DNA from: Sva-07 sp942492715
GTDB lineage: Bacteria > Actinomycetota > Acidimicrobiia > Acidimicrobiales > Ilumatobacteraceae
DNA length: 64,000 bases
Direction: 5' to 3'
Assembly: GCA_942492715.1 (NCBI GenBank)
Contig: CALOFW010000024.1
Span: forward strand, 7,980-71,979
The notes beneath the pieces are model-generated. The model saw nothing but the letters and a program-made list of their open reading frames with translations, did no database searches and was not told the origin of the DNA. The translations under genes and the position numbers were made by a program. This document shows positions 57,313-64,000 of the stretch, piece by piece. Position 1 is the stretch's first letter, and every line of letters starts with the position of its first letter.

Positions 57313-57936
57313 TCAACCAGCCGAGCGGCGGGCCACCACGGCGAAGAGCGGATCGGTGCGGGCGCCGGGATTGCGGAGCTCCACCGTGGCCGGCTCCAAG
57401 CCGGCGGTGAGCTCGAAGTAGGTGGCGACGATCGCACAGTGGCCCTCGTCGTCGGTCGACAGCCATCCCCGGATCGCCTTGGTCGGGAAGCAGCGGTTCG
57501 AGAAGGTGACGACGAACGGCCCGCCGGGCCGGAGCACGCGAGCGACCTCGGCGCACACCTCGAGCGGGCGGGTGAGGTAGTCGACCGACACGCAGCACGT
57601 GACGGCGTCGAAGGTCGCATCGTCGAACGGCAGCGTCGGGTCGGCGTTGAGGTCCTTCACCACCCAGCTCGATGCGATCTCGTTGGCCCGCAGCTCGACC
57701 TCGTTCATCCCCATCGCCACGAGCCGGCGCGGCGGCGTGCGGAAGTGGGAGACCCACGACGAACAGATGTCGAGCACCTCGCCCGTCAGCTCCAACTGGT
57801 CGTAGAGCTCGCCGACGGCGGCGATCGCCCCGTCGTCGATGTGGGTCACCAGCCGCTGGGGGGCATAGAAGATGGCGTCGGCCGACTCGTCGGCACGGTC
57901 GAAGAACCCCGCCGGGAACACCTGCTCGTTCGCCAT
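57313..57936 (-). CDS. SAM-dependent methyltransferase-like protein
   Basis: 207 residues. ELTGEVLDICSSWVSHFRTP stands where motif I (normally VLDxGxGxG) should be, so the glycine-rich loop is largely replaced. DATFDAVTCCVSVDYLTRPL and EVARVLRPGGPFVVTFSNRC match motifs IV and post-IV of the UbiE-like group. Close relatives without glycine-rich motif I occur in this group (ICSSWxSH). ATG 57936 is seven bases after TACCGT. Confidence 0.75.
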   Translation of the reverse strand: MANEQVFPAGFFDRADESADAIFYAPQRLVTHIDDGAIAAVGELYDQLELTGEVLDICSSWVSHFRTPPRRLVAMGMNEVELRANEIASSWVVKDLNADPTLPFDDATFDAVTCCVSVDYLTRPLEVCAEVARVLRPGGPFVVTFSNRCFPTKAIRGWLSTDDEGHCAIVATYFELTAGLEPATVELRNPGARTDPLFAVVARRSAG

Positions 57937-58001
57937 CGCCCGGACGGTACCGGCAGCGCACGAACCGTGCGGTGCCGAGCGACGATGCGACACTGGTCGC
58001 C

Positions 58002-59066
58002 ATGGACCCAGACGCGGCGGCCGTGATCGACCGCGCACGAGCGATCGCCGACACGGTGCTGTTCCCCCGGGCACAGGATGTCGATCGCGGGTTGGCGACG
58101 CCTCACGACGGTCTCCGCGCCCTCGCCGAGGCCGGGCTGTTCGGAATCAGCGGGCCGGCATCGCACGGCGGGAGCGACCTCGATCCGATCAGCGCTCGTC
58201 GCGTGATCGCATCGGTCGGCAGCGGATGCGGGGCCACGTTCTTCGTGTGGGTGCAGCACCTCGGGGTGGTCCGATCGGTGCAGTCGTCCCCGAATGTCGC
58301 GCTCGTCGACGCACTGCTCGCCCCGATGTGCGCCGGCGAACTGATCGCCGGTGTCGCGTTCGCCCACGTTCGCCGGACCGGTCCCCCTGCCATCCTGGCA
58401 ACACCGATGGAAGATGGCGGATGGCGCCTCGACGGACACGCACCGTGGGTCACGTCGTGGGGCATCGCCGACTGGTTCTGCGTGGCGGCCGAAACCGCGA
58501 CCGGCGAACTCGTGTGGTCGATGATCCCGGCGTCGACGAACGTCGGCATCACGGCCACACCGCTCGCACTGCCGGTGTTCGGCGCCACCGGCACGGTCGC
58601 GGTCACGTTCGACGGCTGCACGATCGCCGCGGACCACGTCGTCACGATCGAGGATGCGGCCCGCTGGAGGGCGTCCGATCGCGTGCGGGCCGCCACGGGC
58701 CAGCCGGCGGTGCTCGGCGTGGCCGATCGCGCGATCCGGCTCCTCGGCGACACGACCGGGGACGACGACGCGTCGCTCGCGGCCGGCCGACTCTGCGACG
58801 AACTCGACGCGGCCTGGAGGCGCGACGACGCGCTCGTCGGCGCCGATCCGCGCGACGACGTCGAATCGCACATTGCATCCGCGAGCGATCATCGAGCGGC
58901 CTGCCTCGACCTCGCCCGACGAGCGACCAGCGCCCTGATTGCGGCCACCGGTGGGCGGGCGATGGATCTCGATCATCCCGCTCAGCGCCTCGCCCGCGAG
59001 GCCGACTTCTACGTCATCCAGGCCCAGACCGCCGATGGGCGCGCGGCCACGCTGCGGTCTGTCTGA
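58002..59066 (+). CDS. Acyl-CoA dehydrogenase-like flavoprotein
   Basis: 354 residues. LRALAEAGLFGISGPASHGG, GSGCGATFFVWVQHLGVVRS, DGGWRLDGHAPWVTSWGIAD and GTVAVTFDGCTIAADHVV follow the acyl-CoA dehydrogenase order up to the middle beta domain. The C-terminal helical domain is short, and the usual catalytic Glu region (YGGxGY-E) is not obvious. ATGGRAMDLDHPAQRLARE is its end. It may be a dehydrogenase or a desulfurisation-type monooxygenase relative. GACACT lies six bases before ATG 58002. Confidence 0.72.
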   Translation: MDPDAAAVIDRARAIADTVLFPRAQDVDRGLATPHDGLRALAEAGLFGISGPASHGGSDLDPISARRVIASVGSGCGATFFVWVQHLGVVRSVQSSPNVALVDALLAPMCAGELIAGVAFAHVRRTGPPAILATPMEDGGWRLDGHAPWVTSWGIADWFCVAAETATGELVWSMIPASTNVGITATPLALPVFGATGTVAVTFDGCTIAADHVVTIEDAARWRASDRVRAATGQPAVLGVADRAIRLLGDTTGDDDASLAAGRLCDELDAAWRRDDALVGADPRDDVESHIASASDHRAACLDLARRATSALIAATGGRAMDLDHPAQRLAREADFYVIQAQTADGRAATLRSV

Positions 59067-59068
59067 CC

Positions 59069-59392
59069 ATGCCGGCCAACCGACCGGAGCTCCATGCCAC
59101 CGACGGCGGCGTGATGCTCACCGTGCACGCCCAGCCGAACGCCCGCCGGACCGAGATCGTCGGTCGACACGGCGATGCCGTGAAGATTCGAGTGGCGGCG
59201 CCGCCCACCGATGATCGGGCGAACGAAGCGCTCGTCGCGTTCGTCGCCGAGGTGTTCGGCGTGCGCTCCAGCGCGGTGACGGTGCGTTCGGGTGGATCCA
59301 GTCGCCACAAGCGACTGCGGCTCGACGGTCTCGATCTCGCCACGGCGACCCGGGTCCTCGACGAACGGATGCAGGGCCTCCCCGGCGCCTGA
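59069..59392 (+). CDS. DUF167 (YggU) family protein
   Basis: 107 residues. GVMLTVHAQPNARRTEIVGR, AVKIRVAAPPTDDRANEALV and VTVRSGGSSRHKRLRLDGLD are the three conserved blocks of the YggU/DUF167 family. The family is widespread and small, with no settled function. It starts two bases after the previous stop, so it is translated from the same mRNA as the acyl-CoA dehydrogenase-like gene. Confidence 0.88.
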   Translation: MPANRPELHATDGGVMLTVHAQPNARRTEIVGRHGDAVKIRVAAPPTDDRANEALVAFVAEVFGVRSSAVTVRSGGSSRHKRLRLDGLDLATATRVLDERMQGLPGA

Positions 59393-59405
59393 CGCCGATT
59401 CACCC

Positions 59406-59455
59406 GTTTGCGTTGCATTCCGGGTGGACCGGGCCAATGAAAACGCGACGCAAAC
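59406..59455. repeat. 50-bp palindromic repeat, copy 9
   Basis: GTTTGCGTTGCATTCCGGGT ... CGCGACGCAAAC; the centre is diverged (GGACCGGGCCAATG). Between the DUF167 and hydrolase genes. Confidence 0.75.
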
Positions 59456-59499
59456 CGAAGTGGGCGGGTGCGAGTGGGCGGGTGCTCTACCGTCTGCGC

Positions 59500-60162
59500 A
59501 TGACCCGCCTCACCGCCAGCGACGGACACCAACTCGACGCCTACGAGGTGCACCCCGACGGCGCGGCAGCGTCGATCGTGATCGTGCAGGAGATCTTCGG
59601 CGTCAATGCCCACATCCGCTCGGTCGTCGACCGGTACGCCGAGTTCGGGTACCGCGCGATCGCTCCGGCGCTGTTCGACCGCGGCGAGACGGGCGTCGAA
59701 CTGGGCTACGACGACGAGGGCCGCAAGCGCGGCATCGAGTTGGCGATGCAGATCGCATTCGACCCGGCGATGCTCGACGTCGCCGCTGCGGTCGACCACG
59801 TCGCCGAGACCGGACCGGTGGCCGTGATCGGCTACTGCTTCGGCGGCAGCCTCGCCTGGATCTCGGCCTGCGAACTGCCGATCGCCGCCGCGGTCGGCTA
59901 CTACGGCGGCCAGGTGTTCGGCATGATCGACCGCCAGCCGAAGGTGCCGACGATGCTTCACTTCGGCGAGCTCGACCACGGCATCCCGCTCGATCAGGTG
60001 CAGGCGATCGCGGCCGCGCATCCCGACGTGCCGGTACACGTCTACCCGGGTGCCGAGCACGGTTTCAGCTGCGACGCCCGCGAGTCCTACGACGCCCGCT
60101 CCGCCGCGATCGCACTCGGCCGCACACTCGACTTCCTCGCCGACAACGGCGTCACTCCGTGA
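59500..60162 (+). CDS. Dienelactone hydrolase-family alpha/beta hydrolase
   Basis: 220 residues. The Cys-Asp-His triad of dienelactone hydrolase is visible: Cys in VIGYCFGGSLAWISA, Asp in HFGELDHGIPLDQV, His in YPGAEHGFSCDAR. VIVQEIFGVNAHIRSVVDRY carries the Glu that shields the Cys in the resting enzyme. It hydrolyses lactones or esters in aromatic breakdown or related routes. TACCGT (59488-59493) is six bases before ATG 59500 (leaderless). Confidence 0.92.
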   Translation: MTRLTASDGHQLDAYEVHPDGAAASIVIVQEIFGVNAHIRSVVDRYAEFGYRAIAPALFDRGETGVELGYDDEGRKRGIELAMQIAFDPAMLDVAAAVDHVAETGPVAVIGYCFGGSLAWISACELPIAAAVGYYGGQVFGMIDRQPKVPTMLHFGELDHGIPLDQVQAIAAAHPDVPVHVYPGAEHGFSCDARESYDARSAAIALGRTLDFLADNGVTP

Positions 60163-60223
60163 CCAGCCCGCGATGACCACCAGCGAGGTGCTGGAGCAAA
60201 CGAGATCAATCGGTACGCCGAGA

Positions 60224-60252
60224 TTCTAGAACCACCGCTAGTGTTCTAGAAC
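60224..60252. promoter_or_regulatory. Twin palindromic operators of the second VapBC module
   Basis: TTCTAGAAC occurs at 60224-60232 and 60244-60252, 20 bp apart. Each contains the perfect palindrome TTCTAGAA, and the second abuts the GTG start at 60253. TAGTGT (60239-60244) may be the -10. This suits autorepression by the antitoxin. Confidence 0.6.
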
Positions 60253-60504
60253 GTGGCGTTCAACGTGAAGAACGACGAAGCCGACCGCCTCCTGCGAGAG
60301 CTCACGGCGCTCACCGGCGAGTCGCTCACCGATGCGATCACCGAGTCGCTCCGCGAGCGCCTCGCCCGCGAGCACCGCATCCGATGCCTCGGCGGCGGTG
60401 ACCCGCTGGCACATGCCATCGCCGCATTGCGCAGCCTGCCCGTGATCGACCATCGAAGCGCCGACGAGATCCTCGGGTACGACGAGCACGGCGTCCCGAC
60501 GTGA
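60253..60504 (+). CDS. VapB-type antitoxin (Rv0623-like transcription factor family)
   Basis: 83 residues. AFNVKNDEADRLLRELTALT and GESLTDAITESLRERLAREH match the PSK/Rv0623-like antitoxins that pair with PIN toxins, where 'Ln.kn.e...L...lA..tG.s.teav..Al..rL' is conserved. GTG 60253 starts right behind the second operator palindrome, so the transcript is leaderless or nearly so. The stop overlaps the toxin start in GTGA (60501-60504). Confidence 0.88.
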   Translation: MAFNVKNDEADRLLRELTALTGESLTDAITESLRERLAREHRIRCLGGGDPLAHAIAALRSLPVIDHRSADEILGYDEHGVPT

Positions 60505-60950
60505 CGCCCGGCCGGCCGCCGGCGATCGATCTCGTCGTCGACACCTCGGCGATTCTGGCGCTCGCTCTCGAGGAGCCGACAGCGCATGCGATCCAGGCGG
60601 TGTTGGAGTCCGCCGGCGGACCGGTGATCTCGGCGGCGATCGTCGTCGAGTTGCACATCGTCGCAGCGGCGCGATTCGGACCCGCCGGCGCCGAGGCCGC
60701 GGGCACGATCCTCGATGCAGCGAACGTCGTGACGATGCCCGTCGACGCGATCCAGATCGACCTCGCCACGACGGCGTGGGATCGGTTCGGCCGAGGCAAC
60801 TCTCCCGCTCGGCTCAACTACGGAGACTGTTTCTCGTACGCGCTCGCCCGCCATCTCGACGTGCCACTGCTCTGCGTCGGGGACGACTTCTCCCGAACCG
60901 ACCTCGACATCGTCGAGCTCACGGTGCAGCCCGGAGCGAACCGTCCCTGA
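60501..60950 (+). CDS. VapC-type PIN-domain toxin
   Basis: 149 residues. PIN acidic residues: Asp in IDLVVDTSAILALALEE, Glu in ISAAIVVELHIVAAA, Asp in ARLNYGDCFSYALARH and Asp in LLCVGDDFSRTDLDIV. NYGDCFSYALA is the characteristic Rv0624/Rv1561-type block. A presumed RNase, silenced by the overlapping antitoxin. The start is GTG 60501. Confidence 0.92.
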   Translation: MTPGRPPAIDLVVDTSAILALALEEPTAHAIQAVLESAGGPVISAAIVVELHIVAAARFGPAGAEAAGTILDAANVVTMPVDAIQIDLATTAWDRFGRGNSPARLNYGDCFSYALARHLDVPLLCVGDDFSRTDLDIVELTVQPGANRP

Positions 60951-61005
60951 CCGGATCGGGCGAGCCGGTCACCACATGAACCGACCCTGACCCCTGGCGT
61001 GATCG

Positions 61006-61956
61006 TCAGGCGAGGAGGCGTTCGCTGAGGTCCCAGAGGCGGTCGGCGGTCGCTGCGTCGGTGATGTAGGGCTCGAAGCCGTTGCGGCCGATGTTGCCAC
61101 CTTCGACGCCGAGCCCGCAGTCGGCGAGGTAGGCGCCGCTGTGGTCGACGAGATCGGGCGACGTCGCCGCCCACACCTGGGTCGCTGCGCCCTGCGGGAT
61201 CGACTTGAACTGCATACCGCCCGATTCACCCGACTTCTCGGCGCGCTCTTTGGCACGGGTGAGCATCTGTTGCATCAGGTCGTCGTTCAGGTGGCGACCG
61301 AGGTTGGTCATGATGCCGCCGGGGTGCACGGAGTAGGCGAGCACGCCGTCGTCGGCGAGGCGGTTCGCGAGGGCGAGCGCGTGGAGCGCGTTCGCCGACT
61401 TCGACCGACCGTAGGAGATCCAGGCGTCGTAGTCGGTCTGCTCGAAGTTCGGGTCGTCGAGGTCGACGTCGGAGATGCCGTGCGCCGCCGACGACAGGTT
61501 GACGATGCGCGGCGCGTTCCCGGCGACGACCGCCGGGGTCAGCAGGCGGGTGAGCTCGAAGTGGCCGAGGTGGTTCGTGCCGAACTGCATCTCGAAGCCG
61601 TCGGCGGTGTGCCCGAACGGGCAGGCCATCACGCCCGCGTTGTTCATCAGCACGTCGATCGGCTGACCAGCGTCGAGGAAGCGGCTCGCGAACGATCGGA
61701 TGCTCGCCAGGTCGGCGAGATCGAGCGTGTCGAGCGACAGTTCGGCGTCGGGCACCTCGGCTCGGATGCGGGCGGCCGCCTCGTCGTTCTTCGCGGGGTC
61801 GCGCGCCAGCATCAGCACCGACGCACCGTGAGCGGCGAGCGCACGCGTCGACTCCTCCCCCAACCCGCTGGCCGCGCCGGTGACGACGATGCGTCGGCCG
61901 GACAGGTCGATGCCGTCGAGCACCTCGTCGGTCGTGGACTCGTGTGTGAACGTCAT
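61006..61956 (-). CDS. Short-chain dehydrogenase/reductase
   Basis: 316 residues. NADP-binding RRIVVTGAASGLGEESTRAL, DVLMNNAGVMACPF, catalytic Ser in IVNLSSAAHG, and Tyr/Lys in AWISYGRSKSANALHALALA. The sequence resembles the retinol dehydrogenase / protochlorophyllide-oxidoreductase-like SDR group. VHPGGIMTNLGRHL is the family's PG block. The substrate is unknown. ATG 61956 follows GGAGGTG. Confidence 0.92.
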   Translation of the reverse strand: MTFTHESTTDEVLDGIDLSGRRIVVTGAASGLGEESTRALAAHGASVLMLARDPAKNDEAAARIRAEVPDAELSLDTLDLADLASIRSFASRFLDAGQPIDVLMNNAGVMACPFGHTADGFEMQFGTNHLGHFELTRLLTPAVVAGNAPRIVNLSSAAHGISDVDLDDPNFEQTDYDAWISYGRSKSANALHALALANRLADDGVLAYSVHPGGIMTNLGRHLNDDLMQQMLTRAKERAEKSGESGGMQFKSIPQGAATQVWAATSPDLVDHSGAYLADCGLGVEGGNIGRNGFEPYITDAATADRLWDLSERLLA

Positions 61957-62014
61957 GGTGAGCACCTCCGGCGCCGACCGTACCGAGCCCACAGCGGCCC
62001 GGTGCCAGCGGAGG

Positions 62015-62899
62015 TCAGGCCGGGCGGGTGACGATCATGCCGTTGCCCGACGTCGACCGGGTGTCGAGCGCCACCAGCACCCGACCGTCGCCGAGTGCCG
62101 CGACGCCCTCGGGCTTCACCGCTCCCTCGGGGAGATCCCAGATCTCGTCGAGGTCGCGCACCTCGTCGTCGTCAGGAGTCAGCGGATCGTCGAGGCCGAG
62201 CCGTCCCACCCGTTGCGACTTGTCGCTGAGGAGCCACAGGTTCCCGTCCGAGTCGGTCCCGATCGCGCTGACGTCGCCGAGCGCCTTCTTGGCCTTCCCC
62301 TTCAGCTTCCACATCGACAGCGGTACGAACTCGACCCGGCCGACCGGAGCCTCCCACGACTCGCCGGGCCCGAGGAGGTCGTCGCTCGACAGGCCACGTG
62401 GGGTGCTACCGGCCGGACCGAACTCGATCAACGCCCGGGGGCGCTTCTCCTGTGCCACGAGGAGCCGGCCGCCGCGGAGGAACACCAGCCCCTCGCCGCG
62501 GGACGACTCGTCGTCCCACTGCCCGTCGAGCAACGAGCCGGCCGGGGCCGTCAGTCGGATCTCCGCGCGGAACTCGCGAGTGACCGTGTCGGCGACGAGC
62601 ACCAACGGTGGGTCCTCGCACATCAGGGCGACCAGCGAGCCGCCGTCGGCGGCGATCGCCTCGAACTGGCTGTCACCTGGTGGAAGCGGCCATCCGGGCA
62701 GCCCGGCGAGGTCGATCGTGGTCCAGTCATCCAGTTCCCCGCCGTCGCCGATCACGCAGGCGCCGACCTCGGCGGTGCGGTCGCCGACCACCAGGACCAC
62801 CGAGCCCCGCTCCGTCCGCCGAACCGTGACACCCGACGCCTCCACCACGGGGAGGTCGATCGTCTCCGACAGGACGAGGCGAGGCGGCTTCTCGGACAT
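62015..62899 (-). CDS. Beta-propeller-like protein (SdiA-regulated / phytase-like)
   Basis: 294 residues. Repeated 4-strand units are suggested by DSQFEAIAADGGSLVALMCE, GEGLVFLRGGRLLVAQEKRP, LGDVSAIGTDSDGNLWLLSD and VKPEGVAALGDGRVLVALDT. The order 'ksfEgia....g.l.l..E..P..l.......D.S.l.......l.vlSd.s..l' matches the SdiA-regulated/esterase-like propeller group. There is no signal peptide. ATG 62899 is preceded by AGGA; an in-frame ATG at 62908 is possible. The function is unknown. Confidence 0.65.
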   Translation of the reverse strand: MSEKPPRLVLSETIDLPVVEASGVTVRRTERGSVVLVVGDRTAEVGACVIGDGGELDDWTTIDLAGLPGWPLPPGDSQFEAIAADGGSLVALMCEDPPLVLVADTVTREFRAEIRLTAPAGSLLDGQWDDESSRGEGLVFLRGGRLLVAQEKRPRALIEFGPAGSTPRGLSSDDLLGPGESWEAPVGRVEFVPLSMWKLKGKAKKALGDVSAIGTDSDGNLWLLSDKSQRVGRLGLDDPLTPDDDEVRDLDEIWDLPEGAVKPEGVAALGDGRVLVALDTRSTSGNGMIVTRPA

Positions 62900-62941
62900 C
62901 GGCTTCATCCTGGCAGATGGTCGGACGCCTACATTGGCCGG

Positions 62942-63706
62942 GTGGCCACCGACCGTCGAGGCGTCGAAACGATCGACGAGGCGATCGCCGCGATGGACGT
63001 CGAGGTCGACCGTTGTCTCGACAGCAAGGATCCGTGCGGCTACTTCGCTGTCGTGTACCGGGCGGTGACCGACCGCGTCCGCCAGGGCATCGCTGACGGC
63101 GAGTTCGACGACGGCGAGCGCATGGAGCGCTTCGACGTGCTGTTCGCCCAGCGCTACCTCGACGCGTGCGCCGGTTGGCATGCCGGGACGCCGATCCCCG
63201 ATGCGTGGCAACTGGCGTTCGAGTCCGGCGCCAACGGCCGCCACCTCGTGTCGCAGCACCTGCTGCTCGGGATCAACGCCCACATCAACCTCGACCTCGG
63301 CGTGGCAGCAGCCGCGGCGACGCAGTCGGGCGAGGTCGACGAGCTGCGCGACGACTTCGAGCAGATCAACGACGTGCTCGGCGAGCTCGTCGATCGGATG
63401 CAGGACGCGATCGCCGCGGCTTCACCGTGGACGCGGTGGGTCGACGTCGCCGGCCTCCGATTCGACGAGGCGTTGGTGACGTTCAGCCTGCGCCGGGCAC
63501 GAGCCGACGCATGGGACTTCGCCACCGAGCTGAGCCGCCTGCCACCCGCCGAACGGCTGGCCCGGGAGGAACAGCGCGACCGCGACGTCACCCGGCTCGG
63601 GCAGCTGATCGTCCGACCCGGCGTGCCGGTGCGCTGGATGGTGAACCTCGCCCGTCTTCGCGAACGCCACGACCTGGAGGGCGTCCTCCGCTCGATCGGC
63701 GGCTGA
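62942..63706 (+). CDS. DUF5995-like helical protein
   Basis: 254 residues, all-helical. IAAMDVEVDRCLDSKDPCGY, FAVVYRAVTDRVRQGIADGE and LFAQRYLDACAGWHAGTPIP with LVSQHLLLGINAHINLDLGV (GINAHIxxDL, with His residues) follow a family common in actinobacteria and bacteroidetes whose function is not settled. WVDVAGLRFDEALVTFSLRR and ARADAWDFATELSRLP follow. GTG 62942 lies six bases after TACATT (62930-62935): leaderless. Confidence 0.72.
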   Translation: MATDRRGVETIDEAIAAMDVEVDRCLDSKDPCGYFAVVYRAVTDRVRQGIADGEFDDGERMERFDVLFAQRYLDACAGWHAGTPIPDAWQLAFESGANGRHLVSQHLLLGINAHINLDLGVAAAAATQSGEVDELRDDFEQINDVLGELVDRMQDAIAAASPWTRWVDVAGLRFDEALVTFSLRRARADAWDFATELSRLPPAERLAREEQRDRDVTRLGQLIVRPGVPVRWMVNLARLRERHDLEGVLRSIGG

Positions 63707-63781
63707 CGCCAGGATCGACAGGACCGCCCATCCGGCCCCCGCGCTACCTTGACAACGTACGTGCCAGGAGCGGCTGACGAA

Positions 63782-64000
63782 GTGAAACCGACCACCGAAC
63801 CGAGCGACTCGCAATCGACGCTGACCGCGTTCGTGCCGCGCCTCGCCGTCGAACTCGGAAAGGCGCCGATCCCGTCCTGGACGAGCGTCGAGGGGTCGAT
63901 GCTGTCGGCGGACATCTCCGGCTTCACGGCACTGTCGGAGAAGCTCGCCGGCAAGGGCAAGGCCGGCGCCGAGGAGATCACGTCGCTGATCAACACGTGC
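63782..64000 (+). CDS. Class III adenylate/guanylate cyclase-domain protein, N-terminal part
   Basis: The first 73 codons of a gene running off the window. GSMLSADISGFTALSEKLAG is the start of a class III cyclase domain: 'l.aDisGFT.lse.l', with the first metal-binding Asp. KAGAEEITSLINTC follows. Large actinobacterial proteins starting this way usually carry one or two cyclase domains and an AAA-like ATPase with TPRs. GTG 63782 follows AGGAG by 11 bases; an in-frame GTG at 63761 is an alternative. Confidence 0.8.
   Translation, partial: MKPTTEPSDSQSTLTAFVPRLAVELGKAPIPSWTSVEGSMLSADISGFTALSEKLAGKGKAGAEEITSLINTC

Noticed and set aside
1..64000. tRNA, rRNA, prophage and insertion-sequence genes
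   Set aside because: Looked for by eye and not found; the only nuclease-type mobile candidates are the HNH proteins, which are listed as genes.

Overview
The window looks like chromosomal DNA of a high-GC actinobacterium. The evidence is a strong G/C preference at third codon positions, many GTG starts, SARP-type regulators, an Rpf-like muralytic enzyme, a DUF222/HNH protein, many short lipoproteins, and very many apparently leaderless genes whose -10 box ends 6-7 bases before the start codon. The mix (EF-G-like protein, TM0106-type nuclease-helicase, lipoproteins with peptidoglycan-binding repeats) would fit Acidimicrobiia such as an Ilumatobacter relative, but that placement is inference. 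No rRNA, tRNA, CRISPR array, transposase or phage gene was seen.

Layout. 1-2.2 kb: the end of a sarcosine-oxidase-type flavoenzyme, then two adjacent toxin-antitoxin modules. 2.2-5.1 kb: the most unusual locus. A small SARP regulator is divergent from a papain-family protease that has a complete catalytic set. The protease is followed by a partner that shares its C-terminal domain. A chagasin-type inhibitor of papain-like proteases lies convergently behind them. Four heptamers with exact 11-bp phasing precede the protease gene. 5.2-12.7 kb: methyltransferase, a membrane protein with a peptidoglycan-binding domain, a MazF-type module, a Dabb protein, an aldo/keto reductase and two lipoproteins (one internally duplicated, one with nuclease and lamin-tail domains). 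12.7-14.0 kb: gene debris, with a frameshifted small gene, an HNH protein and a frameshifted, truncated erm-like methyltransferase. 14-27 kb: acyl-CoA synthetase, DUF1254 protein, a second MazF module whose leader resembles the first, a frameshifted lipoprotein, metabolic enzymes, DUF222/HNH, and a folB-folK-DHPS-like operon with 4-base overlaps.

27-46 kb: a 1126-residue nuclease-helicase, an RmlD-like reductase, a tyrosine phenol-lyase/tryptophanase-type enzyme, VapBC, a TreT-like glycosyltransferase, a large lipoprotein, a cysteine-synthase-type enzyme, a second small SARP divergent from a membrane protein with six 75-bp tandem repeats, a metallo-hydrolase, a protein of 13-residue Trp repeats, an Rpf-like protein and an EF-G-like GTPase. 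46-64 kb: acylphosphatase, a large AfsR/LuxR-like ATPase regulator, an FAD monooxygenase, an OsmC/methyltransferase pair around a 53-bp nested palindrome, assorted enzymes, glutaminase, a LysR regulator, another VapBC, an SDR, a DUF5995-like protein and the start of a class III nucleotide cyclase.

Genome-wide structure: nine intergenic copies of an exactly 50-bp imperfect palindrome, all in the same orientation, and three copies of a second ~47-bp palindrome. There are six toxin-antitoxin modules in 64 kb. Three genes each appear to be broken by a single extra base. Functions below come from motifs read by eye; no database search was run.
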